This document shows, piece after piece, positions 33,652-42,184 of a DNA stretch of 64,000 nt (position 1 is the stretch's first letter; every line of letters begins with the position of its first letter). The stretch is taken from NCBI GenBank assembly GCA_965531145.1, contig CBESOE010000005.1, forward strand, positions 1 to 64,000, written 5' to 3'. The notes under the pieces were generated by a model that was given only the letters and a program-made list of their open reading frames with translations, did not search any database and had not been told where the DNA came from. Position numbers and translations under genes: made by a program. The DNA comes from JAQAZP01 sp965531145 (GTDB lineage Bacteria; Acidobacteriota; JAQAZP01).

Positions 33652-35094
33652 ATGAAGCTCTGCAGCAAATTTCTGGTTCTGCTCGCTGTCCTGCCGCTGG
33701 CTTTTGGCGCCGCGGCCCAGGCGGAGACCTTCAACGGTCTGCCGCTGCACGTGGAAAAGCTGAGCGACAACGCCATCAGACTGTGGATCGGGGACTACAT
33801 CTCCTCCACCGCGGTCTCGGCCATCAAAACTGACAAGGGGATCGTGGTCATCGACACCACCCAGTGCCCCACCCTCGACGAGCAGTTCCGCAAGATCATC
33901 GCCAGGGAGTTCGGCCGGGACGACTTCAAGATCCTGATCAACACCCACGAACACTTCGATCACACCGCGGGCAACGGCGTCTACTCTGATTGCAAAATCG
34001 TCGCCCACGAACTCTGCGCCGAGGGTATGCTGGCCAACCAGGGGGACGTGGAGCGGGTCCTCGGCTGGTATGAGGAGAACCTGCCCAAGACCGAAGCAAA
34101 ACTCGCGACCCTGGAAAAGGGCACCGACGAATACAAGAAGACCATGGAGGACCTGGTCACCTCGAAGATGGAGCTGAAGGCGTTCAAGGCCGGGCTGGAG
34201 CTGACCATGCCCACCAAAACTTTTGCCGACACCCTGACCATCCCCATGGGCAACATTACCTTCGAGCTCTACGCCGTGGGCGGCACCCACACCTCCAGTG
34301 ACATTTTCGTCTTTGTTCCCGAGGAGGGGCTGCTGTTCACCGGCGACATGATGGCCGACAAATGGCTCACCGACACCCCGGGTTGTCTGCAGTCCTTCTC
34401 CCTGCGCCAGGGGAACAAGCGGGACATGCCCCGGCTGCTCAAAAACTGGAAGAGCCTGCTCGACCGCAAGGGCGAGATAACGCTCTACGTTCCCGGCCAC
34501 TGGAACGGCGAGCTGTCCTACGATGGGTTTGCCGCCCGCTACAACTACCTGGAGACGATGTACACCGGCATCAACCAGGCGGTGAAAGACGGCAAACCGC
34601 TGGAGGCGATGTTCACCGAGTTCAGCCTGCAGTCCCGGTTCCCCGAGCTGGTCGGACAGCCCGGGTTCACCCTCGCCTTTGTCCACAACGGCAATATCCT
34701 CGCCTTCTGGTCCGACGCCACTGGCGCCGAATCTGCCTGCACCGCCATGGGGGATCTGATCGAGGAGCACGGCGTCGAGACATCCCTGAACAAGATGCGC
34801 AAAATGCACGCCCGGGGCGGGAACGACTACTACTTCCTCGAAGCCGAGTTCAACGCCATGGGCTATCGCTACGCCACACAGGAGAAATATGACGAGGCCA
34901 TCGCCGTCTTCACACTGAACACCGAGATGTATCCCGACTCCTGGAATGTCTGGGACAGCCTGGGTGAGGCCCAGCTGAAGAACGGTCAGACCGACCTGGC
35001 CCTGGCCAACTACGAAAAGTCGCTGAAGCTCAACCCCGAGAGCGAATCCGGGAAAGCTGCAGTTAAGAATATCAAGGCTGCCCAAGTGAACTAG
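33652..35094 (+). CDS. Secreted MBL-fold metallohydrolase with TPR tail
   Basis: 480 residues from the ATG at 33652, preceded by AAGGAGA; upstream in-frame ATGs have no ribosome-binding site. Signal peptide at 1-24. The metallo-beta-lactamase fold carries HxHxDH as THEHFDH (98-104), the third metal histidine in VGGTHTSSD (about 235) and the bridging Asp in LFTGDMM (about 255). After about 400 there are two TPR-like helical repeats (YDEAIAVFTLNTEMYPDSW, DLALANYEKSLKLNP). Substrate unknown; the family includes lactonases, thioesterases and alkylsulfatases. The TPR tail suggests assembly with a partner. It has terminators on both sides, so it is monocistronic. Confidence 0.85.
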   Translation: MKLCSKFLVLLAVLPLAFGAAAQAETFNGLPLHVEKLSDNAIRLWIGDYISSTAVSAIKTDKGIVVIDTTQCPTLDEQFRKIIAREFGRDDFKILINTHEHFDHTAGNGVYSDCKIVAHELCAEGMLANQGDVERVLGWYEENLPKTEAKLATLEKGTDEYKKTMEDLVTSKMELKAFKAGLELTMPTKTFADTLTIPMGNITFELYAVGGTHTSSDIFVFVPEEGLLFTGDMMADKWLTDTPGCLQSFSLRQGNKRDMPRLLKNWKSLLDRKGEITLYVPGHWNGELSYDGFAARYNYLETMYTGINQAVKDGKPLEAMFTEFSLQSRFPELVGQPGFTLAFVHNGNILAFWSDATGAESACTAMGDLIEEHGVETSLNKMRKMHARGGNDYYFLEAEFNAMGYRYATQEKYDEAIAVFTLNTEMYPDSWNVWDSLGEAQLKNGQTDLALANYEKSLKLNPESESGKAAVKNIKAAQVN

Positions 35095-35122
35095 TGACTG
35101 GTACCACTCCTCCAGTCCTCTC

Positions 35123-35161
35123 CGGCGTCCCGCATGATGGCAGCGGGGCGCCGATTTTTTT
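35123..35161 (+). terminator. Rho-independent terminator
   Basis: Stem CGGCGTCCCGC / GCGGGGCGCCG with a 9-base loop, then ATTTTTTT, 28 bases past the MBL gene stop. Confidence 0.85.
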
Positions 35162-35180
35162 ATCCGCAACCAGCTGAGAT

Positions 35181-35208
35181 TTGACTTGACCGCTTGAGCA
35201 GGTATCCT
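35181..35208 (+). promoter_or_regulatory. Sigma-70-like promoter for the DUF5916 gene
   Basis: TTGACT (35181-35186), a 16-base spacer and TATCCT (35203-35208); the ATG is 37 bases downstream. Confidence 0.45.
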
Positions 35209-35245
35209 TTGGTTTTTCCGCAGGCCGCCTCTTGAGACCGGACAA

Positions 35246-37513
35246 ATGAAAACGATCCGCTTCATCATTGCACTGCTGATCCTTGCCGGGCCGGCCCTGG
35301 CTGACGAGAAAAAGACCTACACCATCCAGCGAGCAACTTCGGAAATCACGGTGGACGCCCACCTCGACGAAGCGGCCTGGTCAACGGCCCTCACCGTTGA
35401 ACTGAACTACGAAACCTTCCCCGGCGACAACATTCCGGCCCGGGTGCGCACCGAGTGCCTGCTGACCTACGACGACACCCATCTCTACGCGGCTTTCCGG
35501 GCCCATGACCCGGAGCCGGAGAAGATCCGGGCCCACTACTCGGACCGTGATGCACCGTATAACGACGACATGGTCGGGCTGATGCTCGACACCTTCAACG
35601 ACGAGCGGCGGGCCTACGAGTTCTTTGTCACCCCGCTGGGGGTGCAGATGGACCTGGTGGAGGACGATGTGAGCGGCACCGAGGACGCCTCCTGGGACGC
35701 CACCTGGACTTCGGCGGGCCGACTGACGGAGGATGGATACGTGACCGAACTGGCCATTCCCTTCCACCAGCTCAGCTTTCCCGCCGGTGAGGGAGTGCAG
35801 ACCTGGGGCATCGACATCCTCCGCGCCTGGCCCCGGGACCAGAGGTTTCTCTTTCGTCTGCAGCCCCGGCAGATGGACATCGCCTGTCACTACTGCCAGG
35901 TCTCGAAACTCACCGGCCTGGAACGGCTGGAGTCGGGACGAAACCTGGCGTTCTACCCCACACTCACCGGTGTTCACACCGAACGCCGGGAGGATTTCCC
36001 CGAGGGCGGTTTTGTTACGGAACGGGAGGAGCTGGAGCCGGGCATCACTACCCGCTGGGGCGCCACCCCCAACTTCACTGTGGTGGGTGCCATCAACCCC
36101 GACTTCTCCCAGGTGGAGGCGGACGTGGCCCAGCTGCGGATCAACCGCCAGTTCGCCCTGTTCTACCCCGAAAAGAGGCCCTTCTTTCTCGAGGATGCCG
36201 ACTACTTCCAGACCCCCCTGGAGGCGGTCTACACCCGGACCGTGGCCGACCCGCTGTGGGGCGCCAGGATCACCGGCAAGCAGGGGGCTAATGCCTGGGG
36301 GTTCTTCACCGCCCAGGACGAGGTGACCAATCTGCTCTTCCCGGGCAGCGAAAGATCAATATTCACTTCGCTGGACCAGTCCTATCTCACCGGTGTCTTC
36401 CGCTACCGCCGGGACGTGGGCCGCCACTCAAACATCGGCATGCTGGTTACCTCCCGCCAGGGGGCCAACGACTATGAAAACTCTGTCTATGGTGCCGACG
36501 GCCAGATCAGGCTCAGTGATGCCGACACCATCCGACTGCAACTGCTGGGGTCCACCACCGCCTATCCGGACAAGGTGGCCGCGGAATACGATCAACCCCG
36601 GGGCACGTTCAGCGACCTGGCCGGCCTGGCCATCTACACCCACAGCGTTCGCAACTGGAACTGGTGGATGAGATTCCAGAGCCTGGGCCGTGACTTCCGG
36701 GCGGACAGCGGCTTCATCCCCCGGGTGGACTATCGCGCCGCGCATGCCGGGGTGCACCGCAACTGGTGGGGCACCGACGAGAACTGGTACAGCCGGATCG
36801 GTCTGGGAAGCGGCGTGGACATTACCGAAGACCAGGACGGCAACCCGCTGGAGAAAGAGGCCGAGTTCTGGTTCGAGGTGCACGGCCCGCTGCAGTCCCA
36901 CCTGGAAACCGGCGGCGGCGTGCGTGAACTGACCTTCAACGGCGAGACGTTCGACCAGGCCTTTGGCAAACTCTTCGGTGAGTTCTCACCCAACGCCTGG
37001 TTCTCCGGGCGACTGCGGCTGGACTTCGGTGACGAGCTGGATTACGCCAACACGCGGAACGGCGATCTGCTGCGGGTTCTGCCCAGCGTGACCTGCCGGC
37101 TGGGGCAACACTTCCACCTCGAGCTGGGGTACACCTACGAGCAGCTGGATGTGGCCGATCAGCGGCTGCTGGTTCCCGGACGCCTGCAGGAAGGGCGCCT
37201 GTACCAAGCCAACCTGACCGAGCTGCGCGGGGTCTGGCAGTTCAACACCAGGAGTTTTGTCCGGGCCATCATCCAGTATGCCGACATCGATCGCGCACCC
37301 GAGCTCTATTACGAACCGGTGGACCAGCGGACCCGCGACCTCTTCGGCCAATTCCTCTACTCCTACACGCTCACCCCGCAGACCGTCTTCTTCCTCGGCT
37401 ACTCGGAGAACCAGCACGGTTGGGACGACCCCTTCAGCGGCACGGACAGCATCGGCCTGACCCGCAGCGACTGGACCATCTTCGTCAAGATCGGTTACGC
37501 TTGGCTGCTGTGA
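35246..37513 (+). CDS. CBM9-like plus DUF5916 outer-membrane protein
   Basis: 755 residues. A signal peptide (MKTIRFIIALLILAGPALAD) is followed by a CBM9-like beta-sandwich (about 25-200) with the family's IxVDAHLDEAAWS opening and DDMVGLMLDTFNDERRAYEFFVTPLG. The DUF5916 barrel (about 215-755) begins with the signature SQVEADVAQLRINRQFALFY, then PEKRPFFLEDADYF. The last residues WTIFVKIGYAWLL suit an outer-membrane barrel. Family knowledge: such proteins are widespread in Acidobacteriota and Bacteroidota and are thought to bind or transport glycans, but none has a firmly established role to my knowledge. The gene ends nine bases before a convergent gene remnant. Confidence 0.85.
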   Translation: MKTIRFIIALLILAGPALADEKKTYTIQRATSEITVDAHLDEAAWSTALTVELNYETFPGDNIPARVRTECLLTYDDTHLYAAFRAHDPEPEKIRAHYSDRDAPYNDDMVGLMLDTFNDERRAYEFFVTPLGVQMDLVEDDVSGTEDASWDATWTSAGRLTEDGYVTELAIPFHQLSFPAGEGVQTWGIDILRAWPRDQRFLFRLQPRQMDIACHYCQVSKLTGLERLESGRNLAFYPTLTGVHTERREDFPEGGFVTEREELEPGITTRWGATPNFTVVGAINPDFSQVEADVAQLRINRQFALFYPEKRPFFLEDADYFQTPLEAVYTRTVADPLWGARITGKQGANAWGFFTAQDEVTNLLFPGSERSIFTSLDQSYLTGVFRYRRDVGRHSNIGMLVTSRQGANDYENSVYGADGQIRLSDADTIRLQLLGSTTAYPDKVAAEYDQPRGTFSDLAGLAIYTHSVRNWNWWMRFQSLGRDFRADSGFIPRVDYRAAHAGVHRNWWGTDENWYSRIGLGSGVDITEDQDGNPLEKEAEFWFEVHGPLQSHLETGGGVRELTFNGETFDQAFGKLFGEFSPNAWFSGRLRLDFGDELDYANTRNGDLLRVLPSVTCRLGQHFHLELGYTYEQLDVADQRLLVPGRLQEGRLYQANLTELRGVWQFNTRSFVRAIIQYADIDRAPELYYEPVDQRTRDLFGQFLYSYTLTPQTVFFLGYSENQHGWDDPFSGTDSIGLTRSDWTIFVKIGYAWLL

Positions 37514-37522
37514 AACTCCTGC

Positions 37523-37842
37523 TCACTCCTCCCCGAAGGCCCCGGCAGCCAGCCGACCACCCATGCCCACCAGCTCCGGATCGTAGGCGATGAAGCTGAT
37601 CCGCGGCATACTGGTCACCGCCACTCCGTCGTAGTTGAAGCCCCGCACGTGGCAGGGGAAGGAAGTGCCCGGCCCGGGCACGGTGAGAATCTCGTCGATG
37701 CCGTCATTGTCCAGGTCACCGCAAGCCACCACCACGCCGAGCCCCGAGGTCTCGCCGTAGGCGAAGAAGTCCACCCCCGGCATCGGTTCCAGCGTACCGC
37801 CGTCATAACTCCAGCCGCAGACCCGCGGGCCCATTGCTGGGC
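37523..37842 (-). pseudogene. 3' remnant of a cassette-A propeller gene
   Basis: Reading on the minus strand, homology starts abruptly near 37842 (GPAMGPRVCGWSYDG). It runs through one blade with VVACGDLDNDGIDEILTVPGPGT and the closing strand RLAAGAFGEE to a stop at 37523. About two thirds of the cassette and everything before it are missing. The frame stays open upstream only because of the unrelated plus-strand sequence. The break coincides with the break of the plus-strand remnant 37838-38839. Confidence 0.7.
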
Positions 37843-38839
37843 CACAAATGGCGTGCCTGTCTGCACCGCGACAGCGATGCAGCGAGAACCGCTGGTGGTT
37901 AGCGACGGTGCCGGCGGGGTGATCATCGCTTGGGAAGATTATCGCTACGGCTATTCGGACATCATGGCCCAGAGGGTGGACGGTTCGGGCAACCCACTGT
38001 GGAATGCGGATGGCAATGCCATCAGCACCGCATCGGAGTACCAGTGGCATCACACCATGGCCAGCGACGGCGACGGCGGTACCGACTTTCCCCTCACCGA
38101 GTACAAGGTCTTTGCCCACACCTCCGACCCCTGGGTCTTCTGGGAGTCGGGTGTGCGCAGCGGCTGCTCGGTGGACAACCTGGCCCCGGGGGCGCCACTG
38201 ACCCTGCTTGGCCTGCCGGATGAGACTGACGTCCTGCTCACCTGGGAAGCCAGTGGCGAGGACGACGAGGACCTGGCCCACTACAACGTCTACCGCGGCA
38301 GTACTCCTGGTTTCGTGGCTGACGAGAACACACTGATCGGCACGGTCACCGACATCGAGTTCACCGACACCACCCCCGGGCACGGCACCTGGTATTACCG
38401 GGTGGCCGGCGAAGATGTGCACGGTAACGTGGGTTCGCCTTCCAACGAGACTGCGGTTCCCCTGTCCACCTCAACCGTGGCCGCGTCACTGACCTGCATG
38501 CCGTCCTCGGGTGTTCTGCCCTTTGTCACCGGCTTCACGGTTCAGATGACCAACCAGTATGACGGGCTGACCCGCCGCATTGCCGGGCGGATCAACGTCA
38601 CCCTGGCCAACGGCACGTCCTACGGTAACTGGCGGGCAGGCAGTACCAATATCGCCGCCGGCAGCACCTATGTCACCGGTTGGAACCAGCCTATCCCGGC
38701 ACTGGCTCCACTGGTGGGTGACAACCTGTTCCGGCTGGTGGCCGCCGACGTGACCCCGGCCCCCTGGAACCAGCCCCCCTATCCCCCGGCCGGGGATACG
38801 GATTCCGATACGGCTACTCTTACCGACATCGCACCATGA
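37838..38839 (+). pseudogene. 5'-truncated surface protein: SDGAGG repeat, FN3 domain, module-B tail
   Basis: About 333 residues with no start codon or signal peptide of their own. They begin inside a repeat of the SDGAGGxIIAWEDYRxGxxDIxAQRVDxxGxxLW type (about 1-50), common in secreted bacterial proteins. After a possible internal deletion (DGDGGTDFPLTEYKV), a fibronectin type III domain follows (DLAHYNVYRGSTPGF to YYRVAGEDVHGN, about 115-200). The last 118 residues are module B with DVTPAPWNQPPYPP. The first codons abut the minus-strand cassette-A remnant, so both genes were cut at the same junction. An internal ATG (near 37889) could give a product without export signal; expression is doubtful. 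Confidence 0.65.
38483..38839 (+). repeat. Module B, C-terminus of the truncated FN3 protein
   Basis: 118 residues, the cleanest copy: CMPSSGVLPF, NWRAGSTNI, WNQPIPAL, VGDNLFRL, DVTPAPWNQPPYPPAGDTD. Confidence 0.7.
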
Positions 38840-38846
38840 GGTCGTT

Positions 38847-40535
38847 CTACTGGATGTAGCCGAGATTGCGCAGCTTCTCCATCTCCCGCTCCCGGTTGGG
38901 GTCCGGGGCATACTCTCTGGAAATGGTGCGCAGCAGGGCCGATCGGTCGGTGCCCGGATAATCGGTGACCATGCGGATAGGCTGACGCTGGAGACGCTCG
39001 GGTGTGAGTGCCTCCTCAAGGACACCGCCGCGCTTTGGCGCCAATGCCAGCATCCGGCCGTCCTGGGGCAGGCCCAGCAGGTAGAGCAGGGTGGGCGCCA
39101 CCTGGTAGATGGTGGCCGGCGGGGTCAATGCTGTTGAACGGATGTCCGGGCCGTGGATGATCACCACCCCTTCCAGTCGGTGGGCGCCCGAGATGTCACT
39201 GTGTCGCATCCGCACCTGGACGAAGTTGAAGCTCTCCTTTCCCTCCCAGACCTTGTCGGTGAACAGGGCCTCTGGTGAGAAACGCACGGTGGCGGCTGGT
39301 TTGTCCGACTGCCAACCCGGTTCGGTTGTGTGATCAACCACCAGGTCGAATAGTGGTTCGTTCTCATCGGTGTGCAGTGTCTGCAGCCGGTGACAGATCT
39401 CTTCCGCCTTTTCCACCGAGGCCAGGTCGAGCCAGATCGATTTGTCGTGGCGATACATCTCGTCGATGGCAAATATCGCTCCCCCACCACCCTCCTTCAT
39501 CAGGCCCAGTTCCTCGAGCAGAACCTCCAGCCGGAAGTGGTAGGCCTCGCCGGGCTGGATCGGGCCGCCGCCGTGATCGGAGACAATGGCAATGGTGGCG
39601 TTGTCCGGGGCCAGTTGGCGGATCTCACCGAGGAAGTGGTCCATCAGCCGGTAGTAGGCACTGATCACCCTGGCCCGGCCGACATCGGGTGAACCGTCCT
39701 GGGGAAACTGCTGGGACGCAGGGTCCATGTGGCGCCAGGTGATGTGCTGGGCCACGTCGGTGCCGGAGAAGTAGACGGCGACAAAGGGGGTGACCTCCCG
39801 GGCGGCGATGACCCGCAGGGTGGCCATGGTGCGGGCATCGTTGATCAGCGTGTCCTGGAGGAACTTGCTGCGGGCGATCTCCCCGGCCAGTTGCCCGGGC
39901 ATGCGCACCACGGCCTCGTCCTTGAGTGTGTCAGCAAACCCCTCGGGGTGGACCTGCCCCGGCTGGGGCTTCTCCGGGTCGAAGCCCTTGGCGATGTAAT
40001 AGCCGTCGATGGCCTCGGCCGGGTACGAACCGAACCAGTTGATCACCGTTGAACGCAGGCCAACCGCACCGGCCAATTCCCAGACGGCCGGTGAGCGGCG
40101 GTCCGGGGGGCCGCTCTCCACGGCCTCGTAACTGCCGGGAAGCTTGACCAGGAAGTTGACCACCCCGTGCTCGAATCGTGGCATACCGGTGGCAATGGTG
40201 GCCCAGAGCGCGGGTGAGATGGTGGGGTTCTCGGAGAGCAGCACGCCGCTGGCGCCCTCCTTCGCCAGTGCGGCAAAGTTGGGCAGCTCTCCACGGTCGA
40301 TCATCGGCTGCAGCAGGTCCCAGGTGATGCCGTCGATCCCCACCAGCCACACCGGCCCCGACGCCGCAGCCGAGGGTGCCGGCCCGCCCAGCTGGCCCGG
40401 GTAGGTCATCCCCGGGAAATCGGCGGCCGTCTTCTCCGCCGGGAAGACCGGCATCTGGAAATCGTCCTCAGGCGCAGTGCATCCGGCAGCAGCCAGAACC
40501 AGAATCATGACGATGACGTGGTGGCTACGGATCAC
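38847..40535 (-). CDS. Lipoprotein of the type I phosphodiesterase / nucleotide pyrophosphatase family
   Basis: 562 residues from a GTG at 40535 behind AGAGGAAAC; the open frame extends to 40616 but without a ribosome-binding site. The N-terminus (VIMVLVLAAAGC-type, lipobox AAGC) marks a lipoprotein. The alkaline-phosphatase-superfamily core follows: first metal site WLVGIDGITWD (about 63-73), the nucleophile region NPTISPALWATIATG with Thr as the likely nucleophile (about 105-120), FSGTDVAQHITW (about 250), then SDHGGG (about 310) and the last histidine in YHFRL. The C-terminal signature LRNLGYIQ is intact. It probably cleaves phosphodiester or pyrophosphate bonds, or removes phosphoglycan/nucleotide groups, in the periplasm. 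A fragment of a relative lies at 801-1121. Confidence 0.85.
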   Translation of the reverse strand: MIRSHHVIVMILVLAAAGCTAPEDDFQMPVFPAEKTAADFPGMTYPGQLGGPAPSAAASGPVWLVGIDGITWDLLQPMIDRGELPNFAALAKEGASGVLLSENPTISPALWATIATGMPRFEHGVVNFLVKLPGSYEAVESGPPDRRSPAVWELAGAVGLRSTVINWFGSYPAEAIDGYYIAKGFDPEKPQPGQVHPEGFADTLKDEAVVRMPGQLAGEIARSKFLQDTLINDARTMATLRVIAAREVTPFVAVYFSGTDVAQHITWRHMDPASQQFPQDGSPDVGRARVISAYYRLMDHFLGEIRQLAPDNATIAIVSDHGGGPIQPGEAYHFRLEVLLEELGLMKEGGGGAIFAIDEMYRHDKSIWLDLASVEKAEEICHRLQTLHTDENEPLFDLVVDHTTEPGWQSDKPAATVRFSPEALFTDKVWEGKESFNFVQVRMRHSDISGAHRLEGVVIIHGPDIRSTALTPPATIYQVAPTLLYLLGLPQDGRMLALAPKRGGVLEEALTPERLQRQPIRMVTDYPGTDRSALLRTISREYAPDPNREREMEKLRNLGYIQ

Positions 40536-40867
40536 GGTTTCCTCTCCCGGGATGAGTGGTTTTCGTTGGTCAAGGGTATTGGAAGGTGCAACTCCAATCA
40601 AGCGGCCAGGGATCAATCGGTTACTGGATCAGCCCGGGAGATTTCGAAAACGTAATAGTTCTGAGCCCGACATTTTGTGAGAGAAAACCGGAATCGCCAA
40701 CATCATGTTTATTTTTAGCGACTTGCAACGGCAACCACTGATTGTCAGCAAGGCATATATGTTGCAATAAATTATTCACTTGACGAAAACGTAATTAAAG
40801 CCACACAGTATCAGTATGCATTTGAATCGATGCTGCTACGCCAGCCATTGAAAACAGGAGAAGTACC
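40536..40867. other. Divergent intergenic region
   Basis: 332 AT-richer bases between the phosphodiesterase lipoprotein and the cassette-A protein. A TTGACG box at 40780-40785 could be a -35, but no good -10 follows at normal spacing. No gene or clear repeat is seen. Confidence 0.35.
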
Positions 40868-42019
40868 ATGAACCTGAATCATACCTGGAACGGGATATCC
40901 GCGAAGTTCGGCGCTGTTCTCGCGCTGCTCTTTCTTTCAATCTCTTTGTGCAGTCTGGTCCCGGCCGGGGCGGATGATTTCGGCTACATCGGATCAGATG
41001 GAACTCCCTACATCGTCACCGGTCCGGGCACTGGGTCGAACAACGATCCGCTGGTCCGGGTTTTCGACCCGCTGGCCACCGATGAACCGCTGTCCGAGTG
41101 GATAGCCTACGGGGTTCCCCGGTATGGCGCCAACGTGGCGGTGGGCCAGCTGGACGGGGACATGGAACCGGAAGTGATCACCGGGCCGGGGCCCGGATCG
41201 CAGTTCGGACCCCACGTGCGTGGTTTTGAGATCGACGGCACGGCGATCGGTGATATCTCATTCTTCGCCTATGGCACCGACAAGTGGGGCGTCAACGTGG
41301 CCCTTGGTGATCTGGACAATGACGGCATCGATGAAATCGTCACCGGCGCGGGGCCGGGGCCGATCTACGGCCCCCACGTCCGCGGCTGGAGCTATGACGG
41401 CACCGGCGAACCGACGTCCATTACCCAAGTCAACTTCCTGGCCTACGGCTCCTGGAAGTGGGGGGTCAACGTGGCCTGCGGTGACATCGATGGTGACGGC
41501 TTTGACGAAATCGTCACCGGCGGCGGTCCCGGACCGGTCTTCGGCCCCCATGTCCGCGGCTGGAACTACGACGGCCTGGCCGACACCACCCCCATCGATC
41601 AGATCAACTTCATGGCCTACGACTCACGGAAACGGGGGGTCAACGTGGCCTGCGGTGACATCGACGGTGACGGCGTGGCGGAGATCATCACCGCTCCGGG
41701 TCCCGGTCCGCAATACAGTTCGCACATCAGGGGGTGGCACTGGAACGGTGTCGACCCGGTGGAGCAGATCGCCGGGGTGGACTTCATCGCCTACAACGGC
41801 CGCTACCGCAAGATGGGCGCCAACGTTGGCTGCGCCGACGTGGACGGAGACGGGATCGACGAGATCCTCACCGGCCCGGGTCCCAAACCGCAATACGATG
41901 CCTGGGTAAAGGTGTTCTCCTATGACGGCACAGGTGTGCAGGAGACCATCGACTTCATCGCCTACGACCCCGATGATTTCAACTACGGGGTGAAGGTCAG
42001 CGGGACCAGGGCGCGATAG
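40868..42019 (+). CDS. Stand-alone cassette-A propeller protein
   Basis: 383 residues; the ATG at 40868 follows AACAGGAGAAG. Signal peptide at about 1-38 (VLALLFLSISLCSLVPAGA), a ten-residue linker, then nothing but one cassette A (residues 49-383). It opens with IVTGPGTGSNNDPLVRVFDP, has five calcium-type loops (GQLDGDMEPEV, GDLDNDGIDEI, GDIDGDGFDEI, GDIDGDGVAEI, ADVDGDGIDEI) and closes with FNYGVKVSGTRAR. Because the cassette occurs here by itself behind a signal peptide, it must fold independently. It is the minimal member of the family and the best reference for defining the domain. It could act as an adhesin, a scaffold, or a decoy ligand for whatever binds the cassette. Confidence 0.85.
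   Translation: MNLNHTWNGISAKFGAVLALLFLSISLCSLVPAGADDFGYIGSDGTPYIVTGPGTGSNNDPLVRVFDPLATDEPLSEWIAYGVPRYGANVAVGQLDGDMEPEVITGPGPGSQFGPHVRGFEIDGTAIGDISFFAYGTDKWGVNVALGDLDNDGIDEIVTGAGPGPIYGPHVRGWSYDGTGEPTSITQVNFLAYGSWKWGVNVACGDIDGDGFDEIVTGGGPGPVFGPHVRGWNYDGLADTTPIDQINFMAYDSRKRGVNVACGDIDGDGVAEIITAPGPGPQYSSHIRGWHWNGVDPVEQIAGVDFIAYNGRYRKMGANVGCADVDGDGIDEILTGPGPKPQYDAWVKVFSYDGTGVQETIDFIAYDPDDFNYGVKVSGTRAR
41012..42019 (+). repeat. Cassette A (five-loop propeller), stand-alone copy
   Basis: 1008 bases, 335 residues; repeat unit 174 bases (58 residues) from one AYG strand to the next. Confidence 0.8.
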
Positions 42020-42031
42020 CAACAGCCACAT

Positions 42032-42054
42032 CCGCCGGGGGATTCCCCCGGCGG
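42032..42054 (+). terminator. Hairpin after the stand-alone cassette gene
   Basis: Perfect 10-bp stem CCGCCGGGGG / CCCCCGGCGG with a 3-base loop; no T-run follows, so termination strength is uncertain. Confidence 0.45.
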
Positions 42055-42184
42055 CCCCCGCCGCCGGTACGAGATTACACGAGATACTGGCTCGCCTTTT
42101 ACATTTTTTTTACACTTCGATGAGCGATTTTCATTTGCCCCGGACGGCTGAACTGATACCCTCGGTTCAACCAAAAGGAGACAC

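Noticed and set aside
41012..42019. Regularly spaced near-identical repeats suggesting a CRISPR array
   Set aside because: The period is 174 bases, in frame, with coding constraint throughout and no short palindromic repeats or unique spacers. They are protein blades.
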